Positions 16,339 through 23,903 of a stretch of 23,903 nt of DNA are shown here, piece after piece. The stretch is from CAYNOZ01 sp964398955 (lineage in GTDB: Archaea > Methanobacteriota_B > Thermococci > Thermococcales > CAYNOZ01). Position 1 is the stretch's first letter. Each line of letters begins with the position of its first letter. Below the pieces are notes generated by a model. That model searched no databases. It was not told the origin of the DNA and saw nothing but the letters and a program-made list of their open reading frames with translations. Both the position numbers and the translations under genes were made by a program. Location: contig CAYNOZ010000018.1 of assembly GCA_964398955.1 (NCBI GenBank), positions 1-23,903 on the forward strand. The letters run 5' to 3'.

Positions 16339-17586
16339 ATGGCTGAAGAACAAAATCCCTTTGAGATAGCCAAACAGCAGCTTGATAATGCTGCTAATTT
16401 TATAGACGCTTCTGAAGACGAAATTGAAGTACTTAAACACCCGAAAAGAATTATGGAAGTATCGGTGCCTATTGATAAGGACGATGGAGGTAAAGAAGTT
16501 TTTACTGGTTATAGAGTTCAACATAATAATGCTCGAGGCCCTACAAAAGGAGGATTAAGGTTTCATCCAGATGAAACATTAGATACTGTAAAAGCTCTAG
16601 CGACATGGATGACATGGAAGAGTGCTGTGGTTGACATACCGTACGGAGGAGCAAAAGGCGGAATAGTTTGTAATCCAAAAGAAATGACTGAAAATGAACT
16701 AGAACAAGCATCAAGAACTTACATAGATAGAATTGCCAAATATATCGGTCCTGACCAAGATATTCCAGCCCCAGATGTAAACACAAATCCTCAGGTAATG
16801 GCATGGATGATGGATGAATACGAAAAATTAACTGGAGAAAATAATCCTGGTGTAATAACAGCAAAACCTCTTGAAATAGGAGGATCAGATGGAAGAGGAG
16901 AAGCAACAAGTAGAGGAGCAATGTACACAATAAGAGAAGCCGCAGACAGATTAAACATGGATCTAAAAGATTCAACTATGGCCATCCAAGGATTTGGTAA
17001 TGTCGGATCTCACTTACTAAGAATTGCAGAAGAAATGGGAGTAAATGTGATAGCAGCAAGCGACTCAAAAGGAGCAGTTTACGATGAAAATGGACTATCA
17101 TACGAAAAAGCAGTAGAAGCAAAACAAAGAAATGGAAAAATACAGGAATATGAAAACACAGAAAAACTCTCTAATGAAGAATTGTTAGAATTAGACGTAG
17201 ACATACTAGTACCATCAGCAATAGAAAACGTAATAACAGAAGATAATGCCGATGAAATAAAAGCAGACATAGTTGCAGAAGCAGCCAATGGTCCTGTAAC
17301 CCCGCCAGCAGATGAAATACTAGAAGAAAAAGATATATTCCAGATACCAGACTTCCTATGTAACGCAGGTGGAGTAACAGTTTCCTACTTCGAATGGGTA
17401 CAAAACAGATACGGTTACTACTGGGATATAGAAACAGTAAGAAACAGATTAGACGATAAAATGACCCCAGCATTTAACGCAGTATACAAGAAAGCCGAAG
17501 AAGATAACATACACATGAGAGATGCTGCCTACGGAGTAGCAGTTAAAAGAGTACTAGAATCAATGAGATACAGAGGAGAACTTTAA
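16339..17586 (+). CDS. gdhA: Glutamate dehydrogenase
   Basis: The enzyme interconverts 2-oxoglutarate plus ammonia and glutamate using NAD(P)H. The substrate domain shows the GDH signature PYGGAKGGI with its catalytic Lys, preceded by ARGPTKGGLRFHP, then DIPAPDVNTNPQVMAWMMDEY. The coenzyme domain has AIQGFGNVGSHLLR (GxGxxG). AAEAANGPVTPPADEIL and IPDFLCNAGGVTVSYFEWVQN complete a hexameric-type enzyme of about 415 residues. Whether it uses NADH or NADPH cannot be decided by eye. I start at ATG 16339 (MAEEQNPFEIA) because the TATA position leaves almost no leader and related proteins begin similarly; in-frame TTG 16327 or GTG 16330 are alternatives. It follows the transhydrogenase-like operon by 240 bp with its own promoter. 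Confidence 0.96.
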   Translation: MAEEQNPFEIAKQQLDNAANFIDASEDEIEVLKHPKRIMEVSVPIDKDDGGKEVFTGYRVQHNNARGPTKGGLRFHPDETLDTVKALATWMTWKSAVVDIPYGGAKGGIVCNPKEMTENELEQASRTYIDRIAKYIGPDQDIPAPDVNTNPQVMAWMMDEYEKLTGENNPGVITAKPLEIGGSDGRGEATSRGAMYTIREAADRLNMDLKDSTMAIQGFGNVGSHLLRIAEEMGVNVIAASDSKGAVYDENGLSYEKAVEAKQRNGKIQEYENTEKLSNEELLELDVDILVPSAIENVITEDNADEIKADIVAEAANGPVTPPADEILEEKDIFQIPDFLCNAGGVTVSYFEWVQNRYGYYWDIETVRNRLDDKMTPAFNAVYKKAEEDNIHMRDAAYGVAVKRVLESMRYRGEL

Positions 17587-17595
17587 AACTTTTTA

Positions 17596-17610
17596 ATTCT
17601 CTTTTTTTAG
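17596..17610 (+). terminator. Poly-T terminator after gdhA
   Basis: A run of seven T at 17602-17608 follows the gdhA stop by about 15 nt, inside the 29-bp gap between convergent genes. Confidence 0.5.
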
Positions 17611-17615
17611 CAATA

Positions 17616-18578
17616 TTATACTTTTTTATCTTTGATTATAGATTTTGCAGTAGCTCTAACAGCCTCTTTTGAGTTAGATTTTCCTTTCCATCCTAAATCT
17701 TCCAGTTTTGATATATCTAACAGCATTTTCTTCACATCACCTTTCCATCCTCTTCCATTTATCCCACCAGTGTATTCTAATTCCACATTCCTTGGATACA
17801 AATTCATTTCCTCTATTACTACTTCAGCAATTTCTTTAACGCTTACAAGATCTTTTGATCCAATATTATATATTTTTGTTTCTTTTCTTGAGTCATTTTC
17901 TATAACAAATTTCATTGCTTCTATACATTCGTCAACTAGCAAATATGATTTTTCTTGACTACCATCACCAAGTATTTCAAGTTTTGAAGGATCTTTTTCC
18001 AATTTTTCTATGAAATCAATTATAACCCCATGTCCTTTCTTTCCAATAATATTAGCTAATCTAAAAATCCATGAATTCAGATCAAATGTATGGGAGTAGG
18101 CTGAGATAAATGATTCTATAGATAATTTAGAAGCTCCATATATTGAAATAGGTTTTGTTTGATGATCTTCAGGTGTTGGCAAGTTAGCTGGTCCATAAAC
18201 AACAGAAGAAGAAGTAAAAGCAATATTTTGAATATTATTATTTTTCATAGAATCTAAAAGATTTTTAGATGATTTTAAATCATTATAATGAGGATTTGTA
18301 TTATTTGCTCCAATTTTAACGTCTGGATTCGCTGCTAAATGAAACACTAAATCGATTCCAGGATCTAAGAATTCATTCAAACTATTTTTGTCTAAAAGAT
18401 CACCTTCTTCAAAATAGAAATTATCCTTACCTAAAAAGGGCTTTACATTATCAAAATTACCTGTTGAAAGATTATCATAAATAAATATATTATTATCCTT
18501 CAGTAGTTTTTTAATAAGCTTATTACCTATAAATCCAGCACCACCAGTAATAGCTATATTTTTATTCTTAAGCTCCAA
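17616..18578 (-). CDS. NAD-dependent sugar-nucleotide epimerase/dehydratase (GalE-like)
   Basis: This extended short-chain dehydrogenase acts on a nucleotide sugar, most likely as a UDP-glucose/GlcNAc 4-epimerase. From the chosen start the NAD motif ITGGAGFIG is at residues 10-18, followed by YDNLSTGN (NAD adenine pocket), FHLAANPDV, the catalytic Ser in TSSSVVYG and the Tyr-x3-Lys in YGASK. The C-terminal part (ILGDGSQEKSYLLVDECIEA) is typical of archaeal GalE/RfbB-like enzymes. I place the start at TTG 18578 because GGTGG lies 5 nt upstream and the protein then begins directly before the first beta strand; an in-frame TTG at 18605 has no such site. Length is 320 residues. It would serve S-layer or lipid glycosylation; its exact substrate is unknown. 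Confidence 0.88.
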   Translation of the reverse strand: MELKNKNIAITGGAGFIGNKLIKKLLKDNNIFIYDNLSTGNFDNVKPFLGKDNFYFEEGDLLDKNSLNEFLDPGIDLVFHLAANPDVKIGANNTNPHYNDLKSSKNLLDSMKNNNIQNIAFTSSSVVYGPANLPTPEDHQTKPISIYGASKLSIESFISAYSHTFDLNSWIFRLANIIGKKGHGVIIDFIEKLEKDPSKLEILGDGSQEKSYLLVDECIEAMKFVIENDSRKETKIYNIGSKDLVSVKEIAEVVIEEMNLYPRNVELEYTGGINGRGWKGDVKKMLLDISKLEDLGWKGKSNSKEAVRATAKSIIKDKKV

Positions 18579-18716
18579 TCTCCCACCTGAAGATAAAAAA
18601 CGCAACTTAAGTTTATTTGATTTATGATTTTTCGAAAACTTAAATTTTTTTAGATTAAGAATTTTAAGTATGAAGAAGGAAGTGAATTAGTTTGAAAATT
18701 TTAGGAGAGGGGTAAT

Positions 18717-19850
18717 TTGGTTAGAACTTTAGGGATAGATCCAGGAACTAAAAGTATGGATGTTTGCGGATTAGAAAACGGCGAGGTATATTTTGAAAAA
18801 CAAATTGATACTCAAAGAGTAGCTAAGAACCCTAAATTACTTATTGAGGTACTTGAAAAGGCTAAACCATTTGATTTGATTACCGGCCCCTCAGGTTATG
18901 GCATTGAGGTTACTTACTTAGATGAAATTAAGTACAAGGATCTTGAAGACTGGTATTATAATTACATTCTGCTTACTGACAAAAAGAAAATAAGGAAAGC
19001 TATGGATAGAAATGTTTTTGGAGCCTTCCTTTACTATGCAATGGCTGAATCTGTGAAAGAAATGAAGAGAAGAGATTGGCCTGTTTGTTTCATTCCAGGA
19101 GTGATTAATCTTCCAACTGTTCAGGAATATAAAAAAGTTAATAAAATTGATATGGGTACAGCAGATAAATTGGCGGTTGCCTCGCTAGGTGTGCTTAATG
19201 AACATAAAAATGAGGATAATTCTCTTGATAGAATTTCATTCGTTTTAATTGAGATGGGCTTCGGTTATAATTCGGTAATTGCAGTTGATCGGGGTAGAAT
19301 TGTTGATGGTATTGGAGGGACTACGATTAATGGACCTGGATTTTTGTCTATTTCAAGTATGGATGCAGAATTAGTTCAGATGGTTGGAGATTGGAGTAAG
19401 GAAGATGTATTTTTAGGGGGTGCGTCTTCTATATCAGGTGTTGATTCTCCTGAAAATCTGGTTGCTTGTACTGAAAAAGAAAAAAGTTGTAGTATAGCTT
19501 ATAATGCTATGTTAGAAGGGGTGCAGAAGGCTGTAAATTCTATCAAGGTTTCTATTCCTAATAATGTTAAAGTTTTACTTTCAGGTAGGTTGACGAAAAT
19601 TCAAAGGATCAAAAATGATCTAAGAGAAAGATTAAATGAAGATATAAGATATTTAAACGATTTAAAAAACATTAATAGAGTTAAAAAAACTGCACAGGGA
19701 TATGCTATAATTTCAGATGGATTAGCGAAAGGAAAATATGAAAAATTAATAGAACATATGAAAATAGAACAAGCTAAAGGAACTTCTATTGATTATCTCT
19801 ACCACCCAAAAGCTCTAAAAGCAAAGGAAAATCTAGTGAACTTTAAATAA
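18717..19850 (+). CDS. DUF1464 protein (predicted butyrate-kinase-like, ASKHA fold)
   Basis: The N-terminus (TLGIDPGTKSMDVCGLENG) carries the phosphate-1 loop of the actin/sugar-kinase/Hsp70 fold. ITGPSGYGIEV and FVLIEMGFGYNSVIAVDRGRI, followed by a Gly-rich GIGGTTINGPG, match the DUF1464 family, which is confined mainly to archaea and has been called a predicted butyrate kinase without direct proof. KVLLSGRLTKIQ looks like the adenosine motif. The 377 residues are of family length. The start is TTG at 18717 behind AGGAGAGGGG. It is divergent from the epimerase gene and 161 bp upstream of the TPR gene. Phosphorylation of a small carboxylate is a guess from fold alone. Confidence 0.8.
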   Translation: MVRTLGIDPGTKSMDVCGLENGEVYFEKQIDTQRVAKNPKLLIEVLEKAKPFDLITGPSGYGIEVTYLDEIKYKDLEDWYYNYILLTDKKKIRKAMDRNVFGAFLYYAMAESVKEMKRRDWPVCFIPGVINLPTVQEYKKVNKIDMGTADKLAVASLGVLNEHKNEDNSLDRISFVLIEMGFGYNSVIAVDRGRIVDGIGGTTINGPGFLSISSMDAELVQMVGDWSKEDVFLGGASSISGVDSPENLVACTEKEKSCSIAYNAMLEGVQKAVNSIKVSIPNNVKVLLSGRLTKIQRIKNDLRERLNEDIRYLNDLKNINRVKKTAQGYAIISDGLAKGKYEKLIEHMKIEQAKGTSIDYLYHPKALKAKENLVNFK

Positions 19851-20011
19851 CTAAAATTAAAATAAGAATGATTTATAAATAAAATCTTTTATCTTTTATT
19901 CTAATTTCTTTTTTAAACTGTCTGAGAAAATGTGGATCATCTTACAAGTAAATTTTCTTAATATTACAGAAAGATTTTTTATCTTAAGTTATTAATTTTT
20001 ATCTGGTATAA

Positions 20012-20635
20012 ATGTTGTCAAAAATAAGAAACTCTTTAAGAAATTTTACCAGAGTAATGAAGATGATCATAGGAAAGTCTGATTTGAACAAAGGGATAGA
20101 ATTGGAAGAATCAGAGGAATATGAGAAAGCTGTTAAATTTTATACGGAAAAAATTGAGGAAGAGAATGATGAATATATTAAATCATTCTTTTTAATGAGG
20201 AAAGGAATGAGTTTGAAGAATCTTGATAGGATAGAAGAAGCTCTTAGTACCTTAAATTATGCAAATAATTTAGCTGAAGAATCTGAAGATAATTTTCTAA
20301 TTTCTAATACTAATTTGATCATAGGGGATCTGTTAAGAAGAAGTGAAGATTTTGAAAAGGCGTTAGATCACTATGAAAAAACTTTAAACATTTCAAATGA
20401 TGAGGAAACACTTGGAGCCGCTCATTTAGGAATAGGGATTATAAATAAAGACAAAGGATTATATGATAAGGCGGAGAAACAAATGAAAAAAGCAGTTGAA
20501 CTACTAGGTGAAGCTTCAGATATAGAGAAAGGAGATGCTCTGATCAATATGAAGGATCTTTATAAGAAATCAGAAGAAACTGAAAAACTAAAAAAAGTGT
20601 CTAAAAAATTAGAAAATTTAAAAGGCTCTGATTAA
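20012..20635 (+). CDS. Tetratricopeptide-repeat protein
   Basis: The 207-residue protein consists of about four TPR helical hairpins: one from residue 26 (GIELEESEEYEKAVKFYTEK), a second with RIEEALSTLNYANNLAEES, a third with RSEDFEKALDHYEKTLNIS and a fourth with KGLYDKAEKQMKKAVELL, ending in a Lys-rich helix. TPRs are protein-binding scaffolds, so the partner is unknown. The first 20 residues are basic and hydrophobic (IRNSLRNFTRVMKMIIG) but too weak for a clear signal peptide. A TATA-like TTAATTTTTAT about 20 bp ahead of the ATG suggests leaderless mRNA. Its stop overlaps the PEP carboxylase stop by 4 nt (convergent). Confidence 0.85.
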   Translation: MLSKIRNSLRNFTRVMKMIIGKSDLNKGIELEESEEYEKAVKFYTEKIEEENDEYIKSFFLMRKGMSLKNLDRIEEALSTLNYANNLAEESEDNFLISNTNLIIGDLLRRSEDFEKALDHYEKTLNISNDEETLGAAHLGIGIINKDKGLYDKAEKQMKKAVELLGEASDIEKGDALINMKDLYKKSEETEKLKKVSKKLENLKGSD

Positions 20636-22110
20636 CCTAAAAACTTTCTTATCTTAGCAGCCTCAATAATCTTAGATTTTTTGAGTTCATCATTATTTTC
20701 GTTTAAAATTTCTGTTGTAATTTTTTTATGGTTCTCGTTTACATTGAAATCTAAATATTCTTTGGCTTTTTTAATGTCTTCCTCAAGGAATGGATATTTA
20801 TTTAGAGCTTCTTCATTAAAGTATCTTAGAGAATCTTTAAGGTCCGTTGAAATCTTATTATAAGCTTTTTCCATAAGATAGTCCATTTCTCTATCATTTA
20901 AAGTTCTTATTCCTATAATTTCTGGTGGTATTCCTAAGGAATAAAGAGAGGCAGTAAATTTGATTGCCCTTGGCAGTTTTATTTCATCACTATTTTCCTG
21001 CTGAATTTTCCTTGAATATCCAAATAAGCCAATGTGTAGCTTCCTAGATCTTCTAGAAGGGACTAAATGAGAAATTTCATTTATAGGATCAGCTAATTTC
21101 ACGATATTCTTTCTATATTCGTTACTAACTTTTTCAATTAATCTTAAACATCTTTTTTCATTATTAATTAAGGGTTTACCTTTCTGATTTTCTTTAATTT
21201 TTTTAATAGCTTCTTTTATATCTTTTTTAGGGTTATCATATTTGAAAGCAGACTGAATTGTAAACGTATGTACGGATTTATACTCTTCTAAAGAATTCTT
21301 TATTCTTCCTGGTTTCAAATTCCCTCTAAATGGAGAAGAACCAGTACCAATTATAGGATAGATCTCCGTATCAATTCTTTCATTTAGATCTGAGAGCTTT
21401 TTAAGGGCTAATTTATTTATTAAAACAGCTGGGATTAAACCATAGTTTAAGGCAGGATCTGATCTTGCAAGAAAAACTCTTTGATAATTTAAATCCTTGT
21501 TTTCAAGAAAATCCCCCACAATATTATGGGATTTAAGCATTTTTTCTTTTTCTTCAATTAATGGAATTACATTCACATGATCAGGTTTAATTTCACCTAC
21601 CCACTCCTCAACTGAAGCATCAAATGGCCGATGTTTCCCCTTACCAGATACATGTTCTTTGTAATAGTGATAAACTCTTTCTAAATCTTTTGAAGAGGTA
21701 GTCATAGGCATTATTACTTCGAAGATCGGAGCCTTCTCAGACTCATAGAAAGCTTGTGCAGTATCATAAGATCTTGGAATATTCTCTAAAATTTCTAATA
21801 TTGCTTTTTGTTCAACTTTTTCGTAGTTAGGATTCGGAACTCTAATTGTAAGTCTTAAATCTTTGCCTAATATATTTTCCTTAAAATATTCTGGATTCTC
21901 CTCCAGAAGTTCACGAACTACCGATCGACTCGCTTCTTTTCCTTCAATATCCCACATTTGTTCATCGCACATAAGTTCGGAAAAAGCATAAAATGCTTCA
22001 TGGACTTCATCTTTACCGCTTAAAGTTACAGGATCACTCGAGAAATCCGGTAAAGAAGCATTATCAGGATGTTGTGTTGACATACACTTAGGTATATGAT
22101 TTTCTTTCAT
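20632..22110 (-). CDS. ppcA: Phosphoenolpyruvate carboxylase, archaeal type
   Basis: The enzyme makes oxaloacetate from PEP and bicarbonate, feeding the incomplete TCA cycle and, through 2-oxoglutarate, glutamate synthesis. The near N-terminal CMSTQHPDNASLP, followed by WDIEGKEASRSVVRELL, the LARSDPALNYG segment and GTGSSPFRGNLKPG are hallmarks of PpcA, the short archaeal PEPC that differs from the 900-residue bacterial form. The C-terminal part (LPRAIKFTASLYSLGIPPEIIG) also matches. At 492 residues it has normal length. The ATG follows GAGGT. A 483-bp AT-rich region lies upstream and may hold regulatory sites. Confidence 0.96.
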   Translation of the reverse strand: MKENHIPKCMSTQHPDNASLPDFSSDPVTLSGKDEVHEAFYAFSELMCDEQMWDIEGKEASRSVVRELLEENPEYFKENILGKDLRLTIRVPNPNYEKVEQKAILEILENIPRSYDTAQAFYESEKAPIFEVIMPMTTSSKDLERVYHYYKEHVSGKGKHRPFDASVEEWVGEIKPDHVNVIPLIEEKEKMLKSHNIVGDFLENKDLNYQRVFLARSDPALNYGLIPAVLINKLALKKLSDLNERIDTEIYPIIGTGSSPFRGNLKPGRIKNSLEEYKSVHTFTIQSAFKYDNPKKDIKEAIKKIKENQKGKPLINNEKRCLRLIEKVSNEYRKNIVKLADPINEISHLVPSRRSRKLHIGLFGYSRKIQQENSDEIKLPRAIKFTASLYSLGIPPEIIGIRTLNDREMDYLMEKAYNKISTDLKDSLRYFNEEALNKYPFLEEDIKKAKEYLDFNVNENHKKITTEILNENNDELKKSKIIEAAKIRKFLG

Positions 22111-22593
22111 CTTTATACCTCTAATTAACTTTTTATTCTACTTAAATTACACTAAGAGTAATGAATTGCTCAATCCAATAACTCAGATTTGTCATTATTA
22201 TTAACTTAACGATCTTTTAAAACATAATTATAAGATAACTCAGATTTTAATAAAAATTAACGGTAAAATATAATTTGATTAACTTATTTATAAATCCTTT
22301 CATTAACTTATCTCATAGTTCAACAAAAAATACTACTGATATCAAAAAAACCCAACAAATATTTTCCTAATCTGGAACTAAAAAATAGAATGGAAATTTA
22401 AATCAATTTATTTTAGATAACTTAATGATTGGATTCCTAAAGTAAGGTCTTTCGAATTAAGTTATATAAGGTAATTCTTTGTTTAGGCTATGATATGTTG
22501 ATACTTTTAAATTCACTATAAGATGACACTTCGACTTTGATTTGAGGGTTTGAGTGGTGAAAAGTCTGTATTTAAGATTGGAGATGATTTTAA
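22111..22593. other. AT-rich region upstream of ppcA
   Basis: No convincing gene is present. The 13-mer ataactcagattt occurs twice, at 22178-22190 and 22235-22247, 57 bp apart and 70-140 bp upstream of ppcA. On the minus strand a TATA-like TTTATAAATAAG is visible near 22281-22292. A short frame that runs from here into the glycosyltransferase gene is a shadow. The rest holds nothing I can name. Confidence 0.45.
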
Positions 22594-23664
22594 TCATTCC
22601 CATGTCCACCATTTGTTTCCACTGAAGTTCCATACTCCTGCAAACCATATTCCTACCATTTGAGATAACATATAAAAAAGTCCGATTTTTGTTAGTAAGG
22701 CTAGGATAACCATGTTAATAATTATTCCTCCGGATCTTACAATATGATCTCTTATTAGAGATTTTATTAGGCTTTTAGATCCGTTTAAGTTACGGTCTTT
22801 GAACGTTAGACTTTTATTCATAAAGAAGCTGGATACTAATCCGATTTCAATTGCTATTAGTCCTGATAGTAAATAATGTAGTTGGCCAAAGTTTGTTAAC
22901 AAGTAAAGACAAATTAAATTTATAATAGCTGCCAATCCACCTACGAATGAAAATTTGATTATTCTTAGTAACTCTCCTGTTCTGTGTGTTAAATTGATTA
23001 TATGCTTCAAATAATTGGATAATTTGTGTTCTATTTGAATTATTTTTGAATTTGACTCTTTCGCTTTAATTCTAACTTCTGATATCTCATTATATTCTCC
23101 TAAAACTAATATTTCAAGAAGTATTCTGTATCCAACTGGATTTATATTAGAATTTTGTATAACACTTTTTTTAAATGCAAAGAATCCAGATTTAATGTCT
23201 TTAATTTCTCTAATATCTCTGAATAAAGTTTTAGCCAAAATATCAAGTATTTTAATTGAAAATCTTCTCAAATACCTTTTATTTTTTCCTTGGGACTGAC
23301 AGCCTACGGCAACATCTCGACCATTCTCAATCTCTGAAAGCAGTTCCGGGATTTTTTCTGGTTTATGATGTAAGCTAGAATCCATGACCACAATAATTTC
23401 ATTTTCAATACTTTCAATACATCTTAAAATTGCAGATGATGATCCTTCATTTGTCTTTCTTCTGAATAAATTAATCCTGTCTTCTTCTAAGTTTTTTGGT
23501 AAAAATTTTTCCTCTGTATCCTTCGTCACTAAAAAAATCTCGTATTCATAATCTGAAGAATTTAAAGTATTTGATATCCTACCTAACAATTCTGATACAT
23601 TCTCTGATCCATTACGAAGTGACATCACTATTGAGATCAAACTGGTACTTCCCCCCGATTCCAT
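22594..23664 (-). CDS. Glycosyltransferase family 2 - GtrA fusion membrane protein
   Basis: The N-terminal half (about 1-220) has the GT-A fold of dolichol-phosphate mannosyltransferase-like enzymes: SIVMSLRNGSENVSELL, then RRKTNEGSSSAILRCIE, then the acidic site VVMDSSLHHKPEKIPELL and IKDIKSGFFAFKKSVI. The C-terminal half (about 230-356) is a GtrA domain with four hydrophobic helices and the closing WNFSGNKWWTW. Such fusions are thought to make or flip polyprenyl-phosphate sugars for surface glycans. The metal-binding DxD, usually MDADLQHPPE, reads MDSSLHHKPE here, so the second Asp is lost at residue 97. The 356-residue length is normal for the fusion. It is the first gene of its strand, preceded by AGGAT and followed by 483 bp before ppcA. 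Confidence 0.85.
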   Translation of the reverse strand: MESGGSTSLISIVMSLRNGSENVSELLGRISNTLNSSDYEYEIFLVTKDTEEKFLPKNLEEDRINLFRRKTNEGSSSAILRCIESIENEIIVVMDSSLHHKPEKIPELLSEIENGRDVAVGCQSQGKNKRYLRRFSIKILDILAKTLFRDIREIKDIKSGFFAFKKSVIQNSNINPVGYRILLEILVLGEYNEISEVRIKAKESNSKIIQIEHKLSNYLKHIINLTHRTGELLRIIKFSFVGGLAAIINLICLYLLTNFGQLHYLLSGLIAIEIGLVSSFFMNKSLTFKDRNLNGSKSLIKSLIRDHIVRSGGIIINMVILALLTKIGLFYMLSQMVGIWFAGVWNFSGNKWWTWE

Positions 23665-23740
23665 TTCTATTATCCTAATTAAGTAAGTCTGTTATAAAGA
23701 CTTTGTTACTTTTTCAAATTAAGAATTAGATTATTTCTCT

Positions 23741-23785
23741 TTTCGTGGTTGAGGAAGATCCCGTCCTTTAGGGCGAGGATACACC
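23741..23785 (+). mobile_element. Relic right end of an IS200/IS605-type element
   Basis: A short frame reads VVEEDPVL and stops at 23767-23771. From memory this resembles the VVEAGSPxL tail of archaeal TnpB, but an in-frame TAG at 23727-23729 leaves only about 13 codons. It is followed by a hairpin CGTCC-TTTA-GGGCG (23762-23775) and gaggatac. The layout is the same as at the left edge of the window (ggaag, hairpin with TTTA loop, aggat). No tnpA or tnpB body is present in the window. Confidence 0.4.
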
Positions 23786-23795
23786 CAACCGTAAG

Positions 23796-23903
23796 TTTAT
23801 ATAGTTCTAATACTATTCGTAGGTAACTGGCAGTTGGTTGGGGGTCTGTCGTTGAACAAAAAGCGATCCCATGCCTTTTGAGGCAATGGCTAAAGCCTCA
23901 GAC
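23796..23903 (+). other. TATA-like site and structured, apparently noncoding segment, cut by window end
   Basis: TTTATATAG (23796-23804) is a good TATA box predicting a start near 23828. Downstream is a hairpin CCATGCC/GGCAATGG with one bulged A and a TTTTGA loop (23869-23889), which can alternatively pair GAGGC (23880-23884) with GCCTC (23894-23898). No frame stays open. The hairpin and the preceding gatccc resemble the neighbouring IS605-like relic, so this may be a second element end or a guide-RNA-like transcript. The window ends before it can be judged. Confidence 0.3.

Noticed and set aside
16541..16975. 144-codon Leu-rich frame antisense to gdhA (and similar antisense frames in the redox operon)
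   Set aside because: These arise from the A-ending codon bias of the sense genes, which leaves few stops on the other strand.
22457..22648. 63-codon frame on the minus strand downstream of the GT2-GtrA gene
   Set aside because: It overlaps the end of that gene in another frame and has no ribosome site.
1..23903. CRISPR arrays
   Set aside because: No series of regularly spaced identical repeats was seen anywhere in the window.

Overview
The window looks like a chromosomal segment of a low-G+C euryarchaeon. Archaeal marks are an Sm-like (LSm) protein, an archaeal-type PEP carboxylase, a DUF1464 protein, TATA-box promoters about 25 bp ahead of RNA genes, a stand-alone 5S rRNA gene and an initiator tRNA with an A1:U72 pair. 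The larger proteins (IleRS, GlyRS, glutamate dehydrogenase, the redox subunits) are very rich in Asp/Glu, which suggests a salt-in halophile. Together with a [NiFe]-hydrogenase maturation protease this fits an AT-rich halophilic methanogen lineage such as Methanonatronarchaeia. That placement is inference and cannot be proven from this window.

Layout. 1-70: the 3' end of what looks like an IS200/IS605 (TnpB-type) element. 218-2008: a ThiI-like protein that has lost its catalytic motifs, a convergent NUDIX hydrolase and a 5S rRNA gene. 2188-3478: LSm protein and a convergent MscS channel. 3755-6209: a promoter, initiator tRNA-Met, hydrogenase maturation protease and glycyl-tRNA synthetase, probably one transcription unit. 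6206-6892: YggS/PLPBP protein. 7414-10500: isoleucyl-tRNA synthetase. 10920-16098: a tightly coupled three-gene redox operon. 16339-17586: glutamate dehydrogenase. 17616-18578: a sugar-nucleotide epimerase. 18717-20635: DUF1464 and TPR proteins. 20632-22110: PEP carboxylase. 22594-23664: a glycosyltransferase-GtrA fusion. 23741-23903: two more hairpins resembling IS605 right ends.

The most interesting system is the operon at 10920-16098. It encodes a NuoE/HydC-like subunit, a HydB-like NuoF subunit with both terminal Fe-S extensions, and a 981-residue fusion of a HydA/NuoG-type ferredoxin domain, a complete NfnB/GltD flavoprotein and a shrunken molybdopterin-oxidoreductase-like tail. This is the architecture expected of a Stn-type (Sporomusa-type Nfn) electron-bifurcating transhydrogenase, here in an apparent archaeon. 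It would link NADH, NADPH and ferredoxin pools. The neighbouring glutamate dehydrogenase is a plausible consumer of the reduced pyridine nucleotide. A perfect 10-bp inverted repeat brackets a TATA box 220 bp upstream of the operon and looks like an operator.

Other points worth attention: the ThiI-like protein looks like a pseudoenzyme, the initiator tRNA has C33 instead of U33, and long genes shift from T-ending codons at the 5' end to A-ending codons at the 3' end.
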